Assembly: GCF_964030925.1 (NCBI RefSeq)
Contig: NZ_OZ034992.1
Span: forward strand, 186,001-250,000
Reading direction: 5' to 3'
Length of the DNA: 64,000 nucleotides
Source: Spiroplasma_E sp902809815
GTDB lineage: Bacteria; Bacillota_I; Bacilli_A; Mycoplasmatales; VBWQ01
The notes under the pieces: model-generated
The model's input: the letters and a program-made list of their open reading frames with translations, nothing else
Database searches by the model: none
What the model was told of the DNA's origin: nothing
Shown here: positions 42,358 through 53,526 of the stretch, in pieces
Numbering within the stretch: position 1 is the first letter of the stretch
Layout: every line of letters starts with the position of its first letter
Position numbers and translations under genes: made by a program

Positions 42358-43477
42358 TTGGCCCTTAATTACTGGACCATTTTTGATATAAAATTCTAAA
42401 TTTTAATTTGTAAAATTGGTGGTTTTAGAAATTTAGAATGTATTCTTTCATAATTATAAAACATAACATATTGATTTACATCATTTATAGCTTCATTGAT
42501 GGATAAATATTGATTTGATCCTTTAGGTAGTCATTCTTGAGATAAATGAGAAAATCAGTTTTCAGATAATACATTACCACCAATATCATAAGGTTGTTTT
42601 TTGCTTAAAATTATTTGTTTATCCTCTGCTCATTTTGTGATATCCTGACAATAAAATTCGTTGGCGTTATCTGAATGTAAAATAACATTTTTTACTTGAT
42701 TTCAAGAAAATTGTTTGTTGATTTTTTCAAGAGCAGGAAGAATTAAATCCTGATATGATTTATTAGGAGCAATATTATAACTAACAACATTATTTGAATA
42801 AAAATCAATAATTACAAAAAGATATAATCATCCTTCTTTAGTATTTATTTGTTTAGTGTCCATTGATCAAATTTGATTTGAAGAGGTTGTACTTTTATAA
42901 TCTTTGTTTACTTTATCCATTGTAGGTATTCACTTATTTGGATTTTTTTTGTTTTTAGGATAGTTATTTTTAGTTTGTTTTAATCCTTGAATATTGTGTT
43001 CTTTCATAATTTTTCGCATTTGTTTTATTGATAATTCTATATTTAAAATGATATTTTTTTCTTGTTTTAATCACTCTTTAAAAGCTGAAAAAATTCTTAA
43101 ATATCCATAAATTCTGCCTTTTCTTGTAGAATGAAATTCGATTAAAAGTTGGCATATTTTTTGATATTTATGATTGCATTTAATAATATGATTTTCTTCT
43201 TTTTTAATAGGTTTTTGTTTATTTTTTAAAAAGTAATATGTTGATCTGTTTAATTGAAGATATTGACATAGGTTTCTAATTGAATATTGATTTTTACAAT
43301 CATCAATAATTTTAATTTTTTCTTTGATATTTAATTTGTTAATTACTAATGCTATTTGTTTAATTTTATCCATTAATAAAAATCCTTTCAGGTTAAAATT
43401 AGTGTTAATTATATAACACAATTGTTTTTAGAATACATTCAGGTTTTTTAAATTAATGGTCTAGTAAAAAGGGCTAA
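42358..43477 (-). mobile_element. IS3-family insertion sequence, copy C
   Basis: 1120 bp; GTGG duplicated at 42354-42357 and 43478-43481. Appears identical to copy A, including orientation. Confidence 0.93.
42396..43373 (-). CDS. IS3-family transposase, copy C
   Basis: 325 aa, all catalytic residues intact (WSMDTKQ, HSDNANEF, SENWFSH). Same single-frame protein as copies A and B. The identity of the copies suggests recent spread. Confidence 0.9.
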
Positions 43478-43801
43478 GTGGCTCTTGCTAAAGGTTTAAC
43501 AATAGTTCAGAGTGATAAAGAAGGAAAAACATTAGGAAGTGTTGGAAAACATAATCATACATTTTTAAATAATGCTCAGGTATGAACCACTCCTGCTTCA
43601 GCAAGAATAGCTTTTATTAATGAAAGAACTTCAGGATCATTAGGTTCTAAATATGTACCATTCTTAGGTAGTTATACTCATCTTTGAGGAAGTAAAACAA
43701 CTGCTGATACTGGAAAAGGTATCTCTAATACCGAGAATAATTTAGCTGCTGGAATATTTGCTGAACTTTGACAATATCAAGGAGAAAATAGTAGTAGTTA
43801 A

Positions 43802-44198
43802 AGTTAATAAAAAAGAAAGAAAAAAAATAAGATAAATAAAGTTAATGGATAAATTTATATAATTTAAGTAAATAAAATTATTCCAATTATTTTTTATTAG
43901 AAAAAAATATTGGAATATAACATTTTTTAGTAATAATTAATTCTATTTTTTAAATTTTATTATAAAATGAGCAATTGCTGTATTTCATTTTTGAATATAT
44001 ATTGTTCATTTTTTTGTAATTTAAGTTTTTATATACTTTTTTTGCACTAAATAATTTTAAAATTTTAAATATTGATTTAGATAATATTTTAAACTAATTA
44101 TAATTGATATTCTTTAGTATTAATTAGCAATAATGCTATTAAAGTTAACTATATATAGTATATAATTAATTAGAAAGAGCATATAAGTGGAGGAATAA
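43802..44198. other. Intergenic region before uvrA
   Basis: 397 bp. One hairpin, TATTCCAAT (43879-43887) with ATTGGAATA (43909-43917), may terminate the interrupted gene. The last 100 bases should contain the uvrA promoter; AGTGGAGGAATAA is its ribosome site. Nothing else seen. Confidence 0.5.
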
Positions 44199-47069
44199 AT
44201 GACAGATAATCAAAAATATATTACTGTTAAAGGTGCACGTGAACATAATTTAAAAAATGTTAATATTAAAATTCCAAAGTATAAGTTAGTAGTTATTACT
44301 GGTGTCTCAGGAAGTGGTAAATCATCATTAGCTTTTAATACAATTTATGCAGAAGGAAGGCGAAGATATGTTGAATCACTTTCAGCCTATGCTCGTCAAT
44401 TTTTAGGAAACAGTGAAAAACCTGATGTTGATGCTATTGATGGTTTAGCACCAGCAATTTCTATTGATCAAAAAACTACAAGTAATAATCCTCGCAGTAC
44501 TGTTGGTACTGTTACTGAAATTTATGATTATTTGCGTTTACTTTATGCACGGATTGGAACTCCTTATTGTAATAAGGGTCATGGTCCAATTAGCACGCAA
44601 ACTTTAAAAGAAATGGTTAATAAAATTAAAACGTTAGAAGATAATACTAATATTGAAATTTTAGCACCAGTTATTAATGCTAAAAAAGGTAGTCATCAAG
44701 ATTTATTAGCAAAATTAAAACAAGAAAATTTTTTGCGAGTTAAAATTAATAATAAAATATATAGTTTAGATGAACCAATTGAATTGAATAAATCATTACG
44801 TCATGATATTGATATTGTTATTGATCGTATTAAATTTACCAATGATGATAATACTATTTCACGAATTCATGATGCTTTAGAAGTTGCTTTAAATCATAGT
44901 AATGGTTTAGCAAAGGTTATTTTATTGCAAACAAATGAAACGTGATTATTTTCTCAAAAATATGCTTGTAAAATTTGTGGATTTTCAATTCCCAGTTTAG
45001 AACCGCGTTTATTTTCTTTTAATGCACCAAGTGGAGCGTGTTTTGATTGTAAAGGCTTGGGAGTAAAATTAGAAGTTGACGAAGAATTATTAATGCCAGA
45101 TTTAAAATTATCAATTAATGATGGTGGCATTGAGTATTATAAAAACTTAGTTGGTACTAGTAATTTAGAATGGCAAAAATTAAAAGTTCTTTGTTATCAT
45201 TATTTAATTGATTTGAATCAACCATTAAAAAATTTAACAAAAACACAACTTAATTATATTATGCGCGGTAGTGATGAAGCCATTACTTTTAGTATTACTT
45301 CGGCAAATGGTCGTAAATATCCTAATCATGATTATATTGAAGGCATTGCCACTTTAATTGAAAGACGTTTTTTAGAAACAACTAGTGATTTTGCCCGTGA
45401 TTATTATCGTAAATTTATGAGTGAACGTACTTGTTTAACTTGTCAAGGAACAAGATTAAATGAATTTGCACTAGCAGTTAAAATTAAAGATGAAAATAAT
45501 AAAGAAATGAATATTAGTCAATATACTAATTTAGACATCGAAGAAAGTTTAACATTTATGTTAAATATTAAATTATTACCTTATCAACAAGAAATTGCTA
45601 AATTAATATTAGTAGAAATCATTAATCGTTTAAGTTTTTTAACTAATGTTGGTTTAGGTTATTTAAACTTATCACGAATGGCACAAACTTTATCTGGTGG
45701 TGAATCACAACGAATTCGATTAGCAACTCAAATTGGTTCACAATTAACGGGAGTATTGTATGTTCTTGATGAACCTTCAATTGGTTTACATCAACGTGAT
45801 AATGTTAAGTTAATTGAAACTTTAAAACAAATGCGAGATCTTGATAATACATTATTAGTAGTAGAACACGATGAAGATACAATGTGAGCAGCAGATTGAT
45901 TAATTGATATTGGTCCAAAAGCCGGAATTTATGGTGGTGAAGTAATTGCTGAAGGTACACCACAGCAAGTTGCTAATAATCCTAATTCAATTACTGGACA
46001 ATATTTAAATGGTGAAAAATTTATTGCATTACCTAAATCAAGAAGAAGTGGTAATGGCAAAGTTATTGAAATTCAAGAAGCACAAGCTAATAATTTACGT
46101 AAAATAAATGTTAAATTACCTTTAGGTAAATTTATTTGTGTTACTGGTGTTTCAGGAAGTGGTAAATCAACGCTTGTTAATGATATTTTATATACTAGTA
46201 TTCAAAAGTATTTAGGTTTAAAGGGACAACGACCAGGAAAACATAAAGCAATAAAAGGGATTGAATTTATTGATAAAATTGTTGCTATTTCGCAAGAACC
46301 AATTGGCAGAACACCAAGGAGTAATCCTGCTACTTATACTTCAGTTTTTGATGATATTCGTGATTTATTTACACAAACACCAGAAGCAAAAATTAGAGGA
46401 TATGCTAAAGGTAGATTTTCATTTAATGTACCGGGAGGAAGATGTGAACGTTGTTCTGGTGATGGTGTTATTAAAATTGCGATGCATTTTTTACCTGATG
46501 TTTATGTAACTTGCGAAATTTGTGAAGGAAAACGTTATAATAGTGAAACATTACAAGTTAAATATAAAGGTAAAAATATTTATGATGTACTAGAACTGCC
46601 TGTTGATTTAGCATTAACTTTTTTTGCTAATCATCCAAAAATCCATAAAAAGTTAGCAATGATACAAGAAGTGGGATTAGGATATGTAAAATTAGGACAA
46701 CCCGCTACTGAATTATCTGGTGGTGAAGCACAAAGAGTGAAACTAGCTAAAGAATTACAAAAACGTGCTACTGGCAAAACTATGTATATTTTAGATGAAC
46801 CAACTACTGGTTTACACGTTGATGATATTAAAAGGTTAATTGAAGTTTTAAATAAAATTGTTAATCATGGTGATACTGTTGTTGTAATTGAACATAACTT
46901 AGAAGTTATTAAAGTTGCTGATTACATTATTGATCTAGGACCTGAGGGTGGAAAATTTGGTGGTGAAATCATTGCTACAGGAACACCAGAACAAGTAATA
47001 ACAAATCCTAAGTCTTATACTGGACAATATTTAAAAGCAGTTATTAATCGCGATTTGAATAGAAAATAA
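44199..47069 (+). CDS. uvrA: Excinuclease ABC subunit A
   Basis: 956 aa, complete when TGA is Trp. The damage-sensing ATPase of nucleotide excision repair. Two ABC modules: Walker A VVITGVSGSGKSSLA and VTGVSGSGKSTLV; signatures TLSGGESQRIRLA and ELSGGEAQRVKLA; Walker B LYVLDEPSIGLH and MYILDEPTTGLH. Zinc modules: CKICGFSIPS, C-x2-C in RTCLTCQGTR, and GGRCERCSGDG with CEICEGKRY. Its partner uvrB lies 8 kb upstream. Confidence 0.97.
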
Positions 47070-47937
47070 TTAAAATATTTTCTGTAGTATTCTTGAATTT
47101 TAACAAAAGAAGTGGAGAAATAAAATGTCTTTAGAAGTAGTACCAAATTTAAAAGAAATACTTATAAATTCAACTATACAAAATGTTAAAAGTAATATAA
47201 TAAAGTTAAAAGAAGTTTTTAGTACTTCTTCTAATATACAATACTTAGAATATTGATTTATTTTTTTTGAAAAAGATTTTTTTAAAAAAAATTTAAAAAT
47301 AATGGAAAAACAGTATCAATGAATGCAAAACTTTTTAGTGAAAGTAAAAGATGAAGTATTTAATGATGAAAGAAAAGAACTTGAATTTCTTTCTTTTAAG
47401 TTTGAAAAAGAAAATTTTTTTCCATGAGATAAAGAACTAGAGTTTGAATTACTTGAATTTACTTTAATGTGAGAGGAACAAAAACAGAAGGAAAAGGGTA
47501 AACTTATTGATAAAATTACAGCATTAAAAATAGAATTAAATTGTAAATTAAGTAGTAAAAAATGAGAATTAAAAGAAAAATTATATAAAATTAATAATCA
47601 ACAAGAAATTATTTTAAATTTTCATAATAATAGTTTTAAAAAATTAGAAGTTTTTCAAAAACAGAAAACAAGTAAGATTTTTAAATTTAAAAGTAAATTA
47701 GTTAAGTTTTTCACTTTTGGTTATTATAATTTTGAAATAAGATTAGGTAATAGAATAGAATGTGAAAAAGTTGTTTTAAATAATCAAAAAGAGCAACTTT
47801 ATAAAATTGGATTAAAAATTTGTAATATCAAAAAAAGTTTGAATAAAGTTGAAATAAAAATTAGAAAAAAAAGACAAAGACTTAATTTATTTAAAGAAAA
47901 TATTGTCTCTCTTGTTAAGGAAATAAATTCAATTAAT

Positions 47938-49095
47938 AGACATATTCCGTAATTAAATTTTTTAAAAGTCAATTAATAATTTTAAAATTTATTTTATAAT
48001 TTTGTTATTAACAATAAATTTAGAAAAGTGTTGATAAAAATGATTTTTGAAAATTTAAAAAAATTAAAAAATGAAGAATTTTACAGATATTTTGGTATAA
48101 AACGTTTTCATTTTAATGAAATGTTAGAAAAATTAATTGAAATAGAAAAATTAGAAAAAAATAAAGGTCGAAAAAATAAACTTTCAGTAGAAGAAAGATT
48201 AATGATGACTTTATTATACTGAAAAGAATATTATACTTTTTTTCAAATGAGTATTAAATCTAAAATGAGCCCATCAAGTTGTTTTCGAAATATTACTTGA
48301 GTAGAAAATAAACTTAGTAACCACAAAGATTACCAATTTTTAAAAGAAAGATATAAATTAAAAATTGATAAAAAACAAGAAAATTCAAATGAATTTCAAT
48401 TTTATTTAATTGATTCAACTGAGATTGAAATTGAAAGACCAACTAAAAAAAACTACAGTTAGAATATTTTTCTGGTAAAAGTTGAATGTATTCTATAAAA
48501 TTTCAAATTGTATATGATTTTTTTAATAAAAAAATTGTTGATATTTTTGCTGATAATGGTAAAGTGCATGATTTTCAAATATTAAAAAATTCAAATCTTG
48601 AATTTTCAGAAAAAACAATAATTATTGGTGATTTAGGATATCAAGGTATACAAAATATTTATAAAAATACAATAATACCAATTAAAAGAACTAAAAATAA
48701 AAAATTAACTAAACAAGAAAGAAAATACAATAAGATTGTATCTAAAATTAGAATTAAAGTTGAACATGTCTTTGCTTGATTGAAAAGATTCAAAATTTTA
48801 GTAAATAAATGTAGAAAATCTAAATTTAGACTTATGTACTTAAGATTTAACTTACTTTGTGAAATTTTTAATAAAATAAAACCATTAAAATAAAAAAAAT
48901 ATTAAAAATATTTTTTTAAAATTTAAATTTTTATCGAGTTAATATAAAAATATTATTAACAATTTTTTGTTTAAAATGTAAACTCATTTTTTAAACTATT
49001 TTTTCAAAAAATATTTATTTCTATATTCAATAACACTAAATAGTTTTAAAACAATTTTATTGACAATTAATTAAATTTAATTACGGAATATGTCT
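47938..49095 (+). mobile_element. IS5-family insertion sequence, copy 3
   Basis: 1158 bp with ends AGACAT / ATGTCT and AAT duplicated (47935-47937 and 49096-49098). The best preserved of the four copies. Confidence 0.93.
48040..48893 (+). CDS. IS5-family transposase, copy 3 (needs -1 frameshift)
   Basis: First frame ends after the A8 run (PTKKNYS stop); the -1 frame continues KKKLQLEYFSGKSWMYS. Catalytic Asp (LIDSTEI), Asp (IGDLGYQG) and Glu (VEHVFAW) are all present. This is the only copy with all three residues and no internal indel besides the expected shift, apart from copy 2 with two substitutions. It is probably the active source. Confidence 0.85.
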
Positions 49096-49199
49096 AATGT
49101 ACAAAATACTGAAATTTCAACAAACAATAGATTAATAACACAACTATAGTTATTCTTTTTATTTGTAATCTAAAATTGGAGAAAATTATTTCCATTTAT

Positions 49200-49769
49200 A
49201 TGATAAAATCTTACTTATATATAGACATGAAAGGATTTGTCACTTTGGAAAAAAGAGTATATTTTTTAAAGTTTAATAAAAAAATTCTTAAAATGGATTT
49301 AATAAGTTTTGGAACTGGTTTAATAGGTATTTTTTTGGGAATTCTAAGTATTTTAGCATTACAACCTTTTTGAGATAATGATAAAGCATCACTTTGAATA
49401 ACTGTTGTTGCAATTTTTTTTGATATTACTAGTTTTACTTTAGCTTTTCTATCTTTTTTCTTAATGTTCCGTTTAATTAGATTAAAGAAAACTTTGATAA
49501 AACAAAATATGAAATTATATCGAAAAGATCAATTTAGTATTTCGCTTGATTTTATTAGTTTTTGTTTAGGTATTATTGGAACAAGTTGTGAAATTATTAG
49601 TGTTATTGTGCTTTTACCTCAATTTAATGATAATAAAGTTTTTTCATATCAAATTACTATTGTTGCTGTTGTTTTAAATATTATTAGTTGTATTACTTGT
49701 TTAATGGCAACATTAATTACTGTTAATATTATTAAAGATTATAAACAAAGAGGAAATTCTATTATTTAA
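49200..49769 (+). CDS. Four-TM membrane protein, unknown function
   Basis: About 190 aa; start uncertain (ATG 49200, ATG 49227, or TTG 49245 with AAAGGA upstream). Four hydrophobic helices in two similar pairs: MDLISFGTGLIGIFLGILSI / ITVVAIFFDITSFTLAFLSF and LDFISFCLGIIGTSCEII / ITIVAVVLNIISCITC. The halves look like an internal duplication (DLISFGTGLIG vs DFISFCLGIIG). No family recognised. Follows the split coiled-coil gene. Confidence 0.6.
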
Positions 49770-49875
49770 ATATGATAATGTCCACTTTTAGCATAATTAT
49801 TTTTTGTACTATGACAAGCTAAATCAATTATGTTAAGATATTTTCAGTTTAAGTTTATTGTTAGAAGGAGAAGTC

Positions 49876-50832
49876 ATGAATGATAATCAAAAAATAAAAG
49901 GTAATTTTTATGTTCTAGGAGATAGTTTATCAGACACAGGAGCATTAGTAAGTGGTTTTACAGCTCTTTTTAAGCATTTAAAAATACCTAAAATAGTTAA
50001 AATGTTACCACCATTTTATAAAAACTCTTTTTCTAATGGTCCTGTGGCAGCACAAATTATTGCCGATTACTTGCATATAAATTTAACTTCTGCTTGAAGA
50101 TTTGACCTTTTTTTATTTGCTGATGAGCAAATTGGTAATAATTATGCAGTTAGTGGAGCTTTAGCTAGTAGAAAAAAAGAATTAACAGTAGAAAGTTTTG
50201 TTATTAATCATTTTGATATTACTCATCAAGTAGATGCTTTAATTAGTCAGCATCATATTAATAGTAATGATATAATTTTAGTAGAGTTTGGTGGTAATGA
50301 TATTTTATATGCTTTTAAACAATCATTATTAAACGACCAAGAAGAAATTATTAATAAAGCAGTTGAGTTAATAAAAAATGCTTTAACTAAATTGATAAAT
50401 AAGGGTGCTCAACGTATTTTATTATGTAATGTTCCTAATATGAGTATTATCCCTTTATTTAAAAATAAAGAAAAAGATAAGGAACGTATTTTAAATTTAA
50501 CTACTAATTTTAATAAAATATTAGATAGTGTTATTGAAGAATTAAATAAAAATAAAAAAAATATTATTAAATATGATATGTTTGCAGCGATAACAAATGC
50601 TATTAATAAGTTTAAAAGCTTGAATATTAATAACAATATTATTGATGCAGCAGTTACTACTGATTTTAGTGAAATAATTAATAATGGTATTATTGTTCCT
50701 CATTTCAATGAAGGTGTTAATGAAGAAAATATTAATAATTATTTCTTTTTTGATAGCATTCACCCTAATAAATGAGCACATAATATTATGGCTCAAGAAT
50801 TAATTAAATTAATAAATGATAATAAGAATTAA
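49876..50832 (+). CDS. GDSL-family lipase/esterase
   Basis: 318 aa SGNH hydrolase: block I YVLGDSLSDTGALVSGF with nucleophile Ser, SFSNGPVAAQIIADYL, block III VEFGGNDILYAF, and the catalytic Asp-His pair in FFDSIHPNKWAHNIMA. No signal peptide, so cytoplasmic. Thermolabile hemolysin/cholesterol acyltransferase-like in layout. Lipid or acyl ester substrates likely. Ribosome site GAAGGAGAAGTC. Confidence 0.9.
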
Positions 50833-50887
50833 TTAGAAATATTTATTTATAAGAGTTATAATTTTGTTATAAAGGAAAAAAATAAAT

Positions 50888-52057
50888 ATGAAAAAAGAAT
50901 GAGTTAAATTAATTAAAGTAGGCTTTATGCATGGTGTTGAAGAACCTTGATGTAATAACAAAGGTGTTGCAATATTACCATTTATAATTAAAGATGATGG
51001 TAGTCGTTATTTTATGCAAACATGTGAGAGTAATCCTTTATTTAATAAAAATAAGTTGGGTAAATATAGTTCAATTACTGGTGGAGTGGAAAATAATAAT
51101 CCTTTGGAAACAGTTTATAATGAAATGAGAGAAGAAACTGGTATTTTTTAACAAAAGATACACCTATTTACTTTTTGGCATTATGCTTCAAAAATAAGCA
51201 CTAAAGTATGATATTATTATGCAATTGATTTAACTGCACTTAATTTGGATATTAATGATAAATATTATGGTGTTAGTGATGGAACAATAGGAGAAAATAG
51301 TTTATATAGTAAATTTATTCCTGAAACAGAATTACGGTTTTCAAACGATTCTTTTTCTCTGACAATTTATGGTAAGTTATTCAATTCTATAAGTCACAAT
51401 TGTTTTAAAAACATTAATTTTAAAACATTATTATTAAACAACTATTGCGATTCAAAAGCAGAAATATTTAATTCTGCAACTAATAATAATTTGAAGAGAA
51501 ATATTTTTATTTCGGGTATAGCTAATAATTATGAAGAATTTGGTACTATAAAGAAAAGTAAAAAAATTGTATTTGATTTATCAAATTTCTTATGTAAAGA
51601 AAATAAGAAAATAATAAATGCATTTGGAATCGGCGTTGGTGATGAAATAGTAAGTGGTGCTGTTAAGTATGCTAAAGAAAATAGTATTGTTTTGGATAAA
51701 ATTCTTGATGTATGACCATTTCCGCAACAACTTAAAAAAAGTTGACCAGAATATCGTAATCAGTTAATAGATAAAGCAGACATTGTACTATTTATTTTTG
51801 GTAATAAAATGGATGAAAATAATAATATTGTTTTATCAAAAGGTGTATTAAATGAATTTGAAATTGCTAGAAATAAAAATAAAATAATAATTCCTATAGC
51901 TTCAACTGGTTATGCTGCTAAAGAAATATTTATAAAAATAGAAAATGATATAGAAAATTTTAAATATTTAAAAGATTATTTACATGTTCTTAAGAATGAA
52001 AAAAATGCCGCAAAGATAGTTAAAACTATTATTCAAATTTTAGATAATATTAACTAG
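50888..52057 (+). pseudogene. Nudix-like domain fused to a ThsA-like SLOG (STALD) domain, broken
   Basis: 390 codons in one frame with an in-frame TAA at 51149-51151. Residues ~1-90: Nudix-like (VAILPFIIKDDG, then ITGGVENNNPLE and YNEMREETGIF), with a somewhat degenerate Nudix box. After the stop: WHYASKISTKVWYYYAIDLT, typical of Nudix proteins. Residues ~205-385 match the C-terminal SLOG domain of the Thoeris effector ThsA by motif: NIFISG, AFGIGVGDEIVSGA, WPFPQQLKKSWPEYRNQLI, STGYAAKEIF. SLOG binds a nucleotide-type messenger in ThsA. Between T6 (51144-51149) and T5 (51172-51176) a shifted frame reads LTKDTPIYF, so two compensating one-T indels would restore a continuous protein. Confidence 0.75.
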
Positions 52058-52067
52058 TAATATTTAT

Positions 52068-52298
52068 TTATATTTTATTTCTTGGTGGTAATTGTGGAGG
52101 CGTACCACTTCCAATTGAACTTAGTTGTCCTAAATAATTAATAAAATGATAATCTCATTTTTCAGAAACTAAATCACCAGTATTTTTTTCATTTTTATTT
52201 TTATCAATAGTTTCATAAATATGATTTAAATTTTGATTGATAGATGATGAGATAATATTTTTTAATACTAATTCAAAAGGAATATAGTTGCTATTCAT
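52068..52298 (-). CDS. Small hypothetical protein
   Basis: 76 aa: MNSNYIPFELVLKNIISSSI then an acidic/polar middle and a PPQLPPRNK end. One TGA Trp. No ribosome site of note (TAACTTTTT). Convergent with the Nudix-SLOG gene, 10 bases apart. No family recognised. Confidence 0.4.
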
Positions 52299-52546
52299 AA
52301 AAAGTTAACACCAATTTTTAATATTTTAATTTTTAACAATTTTTAAAAAATTATATCATAATAATTTTATTTGATAATGAAATGTTTAATAACTTTTTAT
52401 TATATTATTCAATAGTTTTTTTAATGTTTTTAGAAACTTATGTATATTTTTTGTTAATAATAAACTTTCTGTTGATATATTATATATAATTATATTATGT
52501 TTAAAATTAATCAAAAATTTTAATTATAAAAGGCAGGAAATTAAGT

Positions 52547-53494
52547 ATGGAAAACCTTAGTGTTGGTGAAATAATAACAAAATTTAATTTAACAATTTTA
52601 TATATTAATCCCAAAATTCCAATTGAAAAAAGAATTATTACTAATATTGGTACTAATCGTGGTGGTTTAGAGTTAACAGGATTTAAAACTAAACAAATCT
52701 CACGTAGTCGTCGTATAATTTTATTAAGTAGTAAAGAAAGCGAATATATTTCTTCTTTACCAAAAACAGAATTTAAGAACCATTTTAGTAATATTTTAGA
52801 AGATCATATTCCTGCTATTTTTGTAACACCTAATTTTAAATTTAAAAAAGAATTATGTGACTGTGCTAAAGCGATTAATTCAACAGTTCCAATTATTGAA
52901 GTATTATTTTTTACTTCTGAATTTGCAGCAACAGTTTCTACGTATATTGTTGAACGTTTATCTGAATCTAAACGTTTACATGGTACTCTAGTAAATATTT
53001 TTGGTTATGGTGTCCTAATTATAGGTGAAAGTGGTATTGGTAAATCAGAAACAACATTAGATTTATTACGTAATGGACACTTATTTGTTGGTGATGATAG
53101 TATTGATATTTTAAAAGTCAACAATAAAATTGTAGGAAAAGTTAATCCGATTATTAAAAATTTAATTGAAATTAGAGGAATAGGTATCCTAGATATTACC
53201 AAAATGTATGGATATCATGTTATAATGCATGAGAGTCAAGTAAATTTAATTATTAATTTAATTAGAATTGAAAATGATGGTTGAACTAAAGTTGATCGAC
53301 TTGGTGATCATAATAACTTTGATGTTTTTTTTGAAATTAAAGTGCCTAAAATAATTATTCCTGTTAGTCCAGGAAGAAATTTAGCTGATTTAATTGAAGC
53401 AGCAGTTATTAGTTTAAAGTTAAAAGATGAAGGTCAAGACGCTACTGCTAGTTTTCAAAAACAAATAATTAGAAATTTAACAAAAAAGAAATAA
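52547..53494 (+). CDS. hprK: HPr kinase/phosphorylase
   Basis: 315 aa. Phosphorylates HPr on Ser46 and so couples sugar supply to PTS and gene control. N-terminal domain up to ~130, then the C-terminal kinase: HGTLVNIFGYGVLIIGESGIGKSE with the Walker A loop, VGDDSID, and the signature KNLIEIRGIGILDI with acidic and Arg residues. Starts ATG 52547 with AAAGGCAGGAAAT. Ordinary Firmicute order hprK-lgt-trxB. Confidence 0.96.
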
Positions 53495-53526
53495 TTTAAT
53501 TATTAAATTATCAAAAAGGAAAAAAT

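Larger units (their letters stand above)
41847..43801 (+). pseudogene. Coiled-coil protein with tail-collar-like C-terminus, split by IS3
   Basis: Removing IS copy C and one GTGG restores a 276-aa frame (joined as ...KVDLV-ALAKG...). The first 150 residues are one long charged coiled coil with Cys at fixed spacing (LKACREKNKK, LKECKEKRED, LKECKAKREE, LKDCQEKNKK: an 18-residue-type repeat). Then PVGSKMPEGWVKVDL, VGKHNHTF and GIFAELWQYQGEN follow the pattern of phage tail collar/fibre domains (P-x-G-...GW, GxHxH). No signal peptide. It lies outside the prophage and could be a domesticated or stray phage fibre. Now interrupted. Confidence 0.75.
47125..49149 (+). pseudogene. Coiled-coil hypothetical gene split by IS5
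   Basis: Removing the IS and one AAT restores a 287-codon frame, ending NRLITQL. Before the IS: MSLEVVPNLKEILINS, long Lys/Glu-rich helices, ending VSLVKEINSIN. Almost all helical, with likely coiled coils in the middle (EEQKQKEKGKLIDKITAL) and no membrane segment. No family recognised. Ribosome site AAGTGGAGAAATAA. The insertion removes only the last 17 residues, so a slightly shorter protein might still be made from the IS-encoded stop. Confidence 0.6.

Noticed and set aside
46261..46509. Separate ORF inside uvrA
   Set aside because: Out-of-frame shadow of uvrA; the correct frame continues through the region with TGA as Trp and keeps the zinc module.
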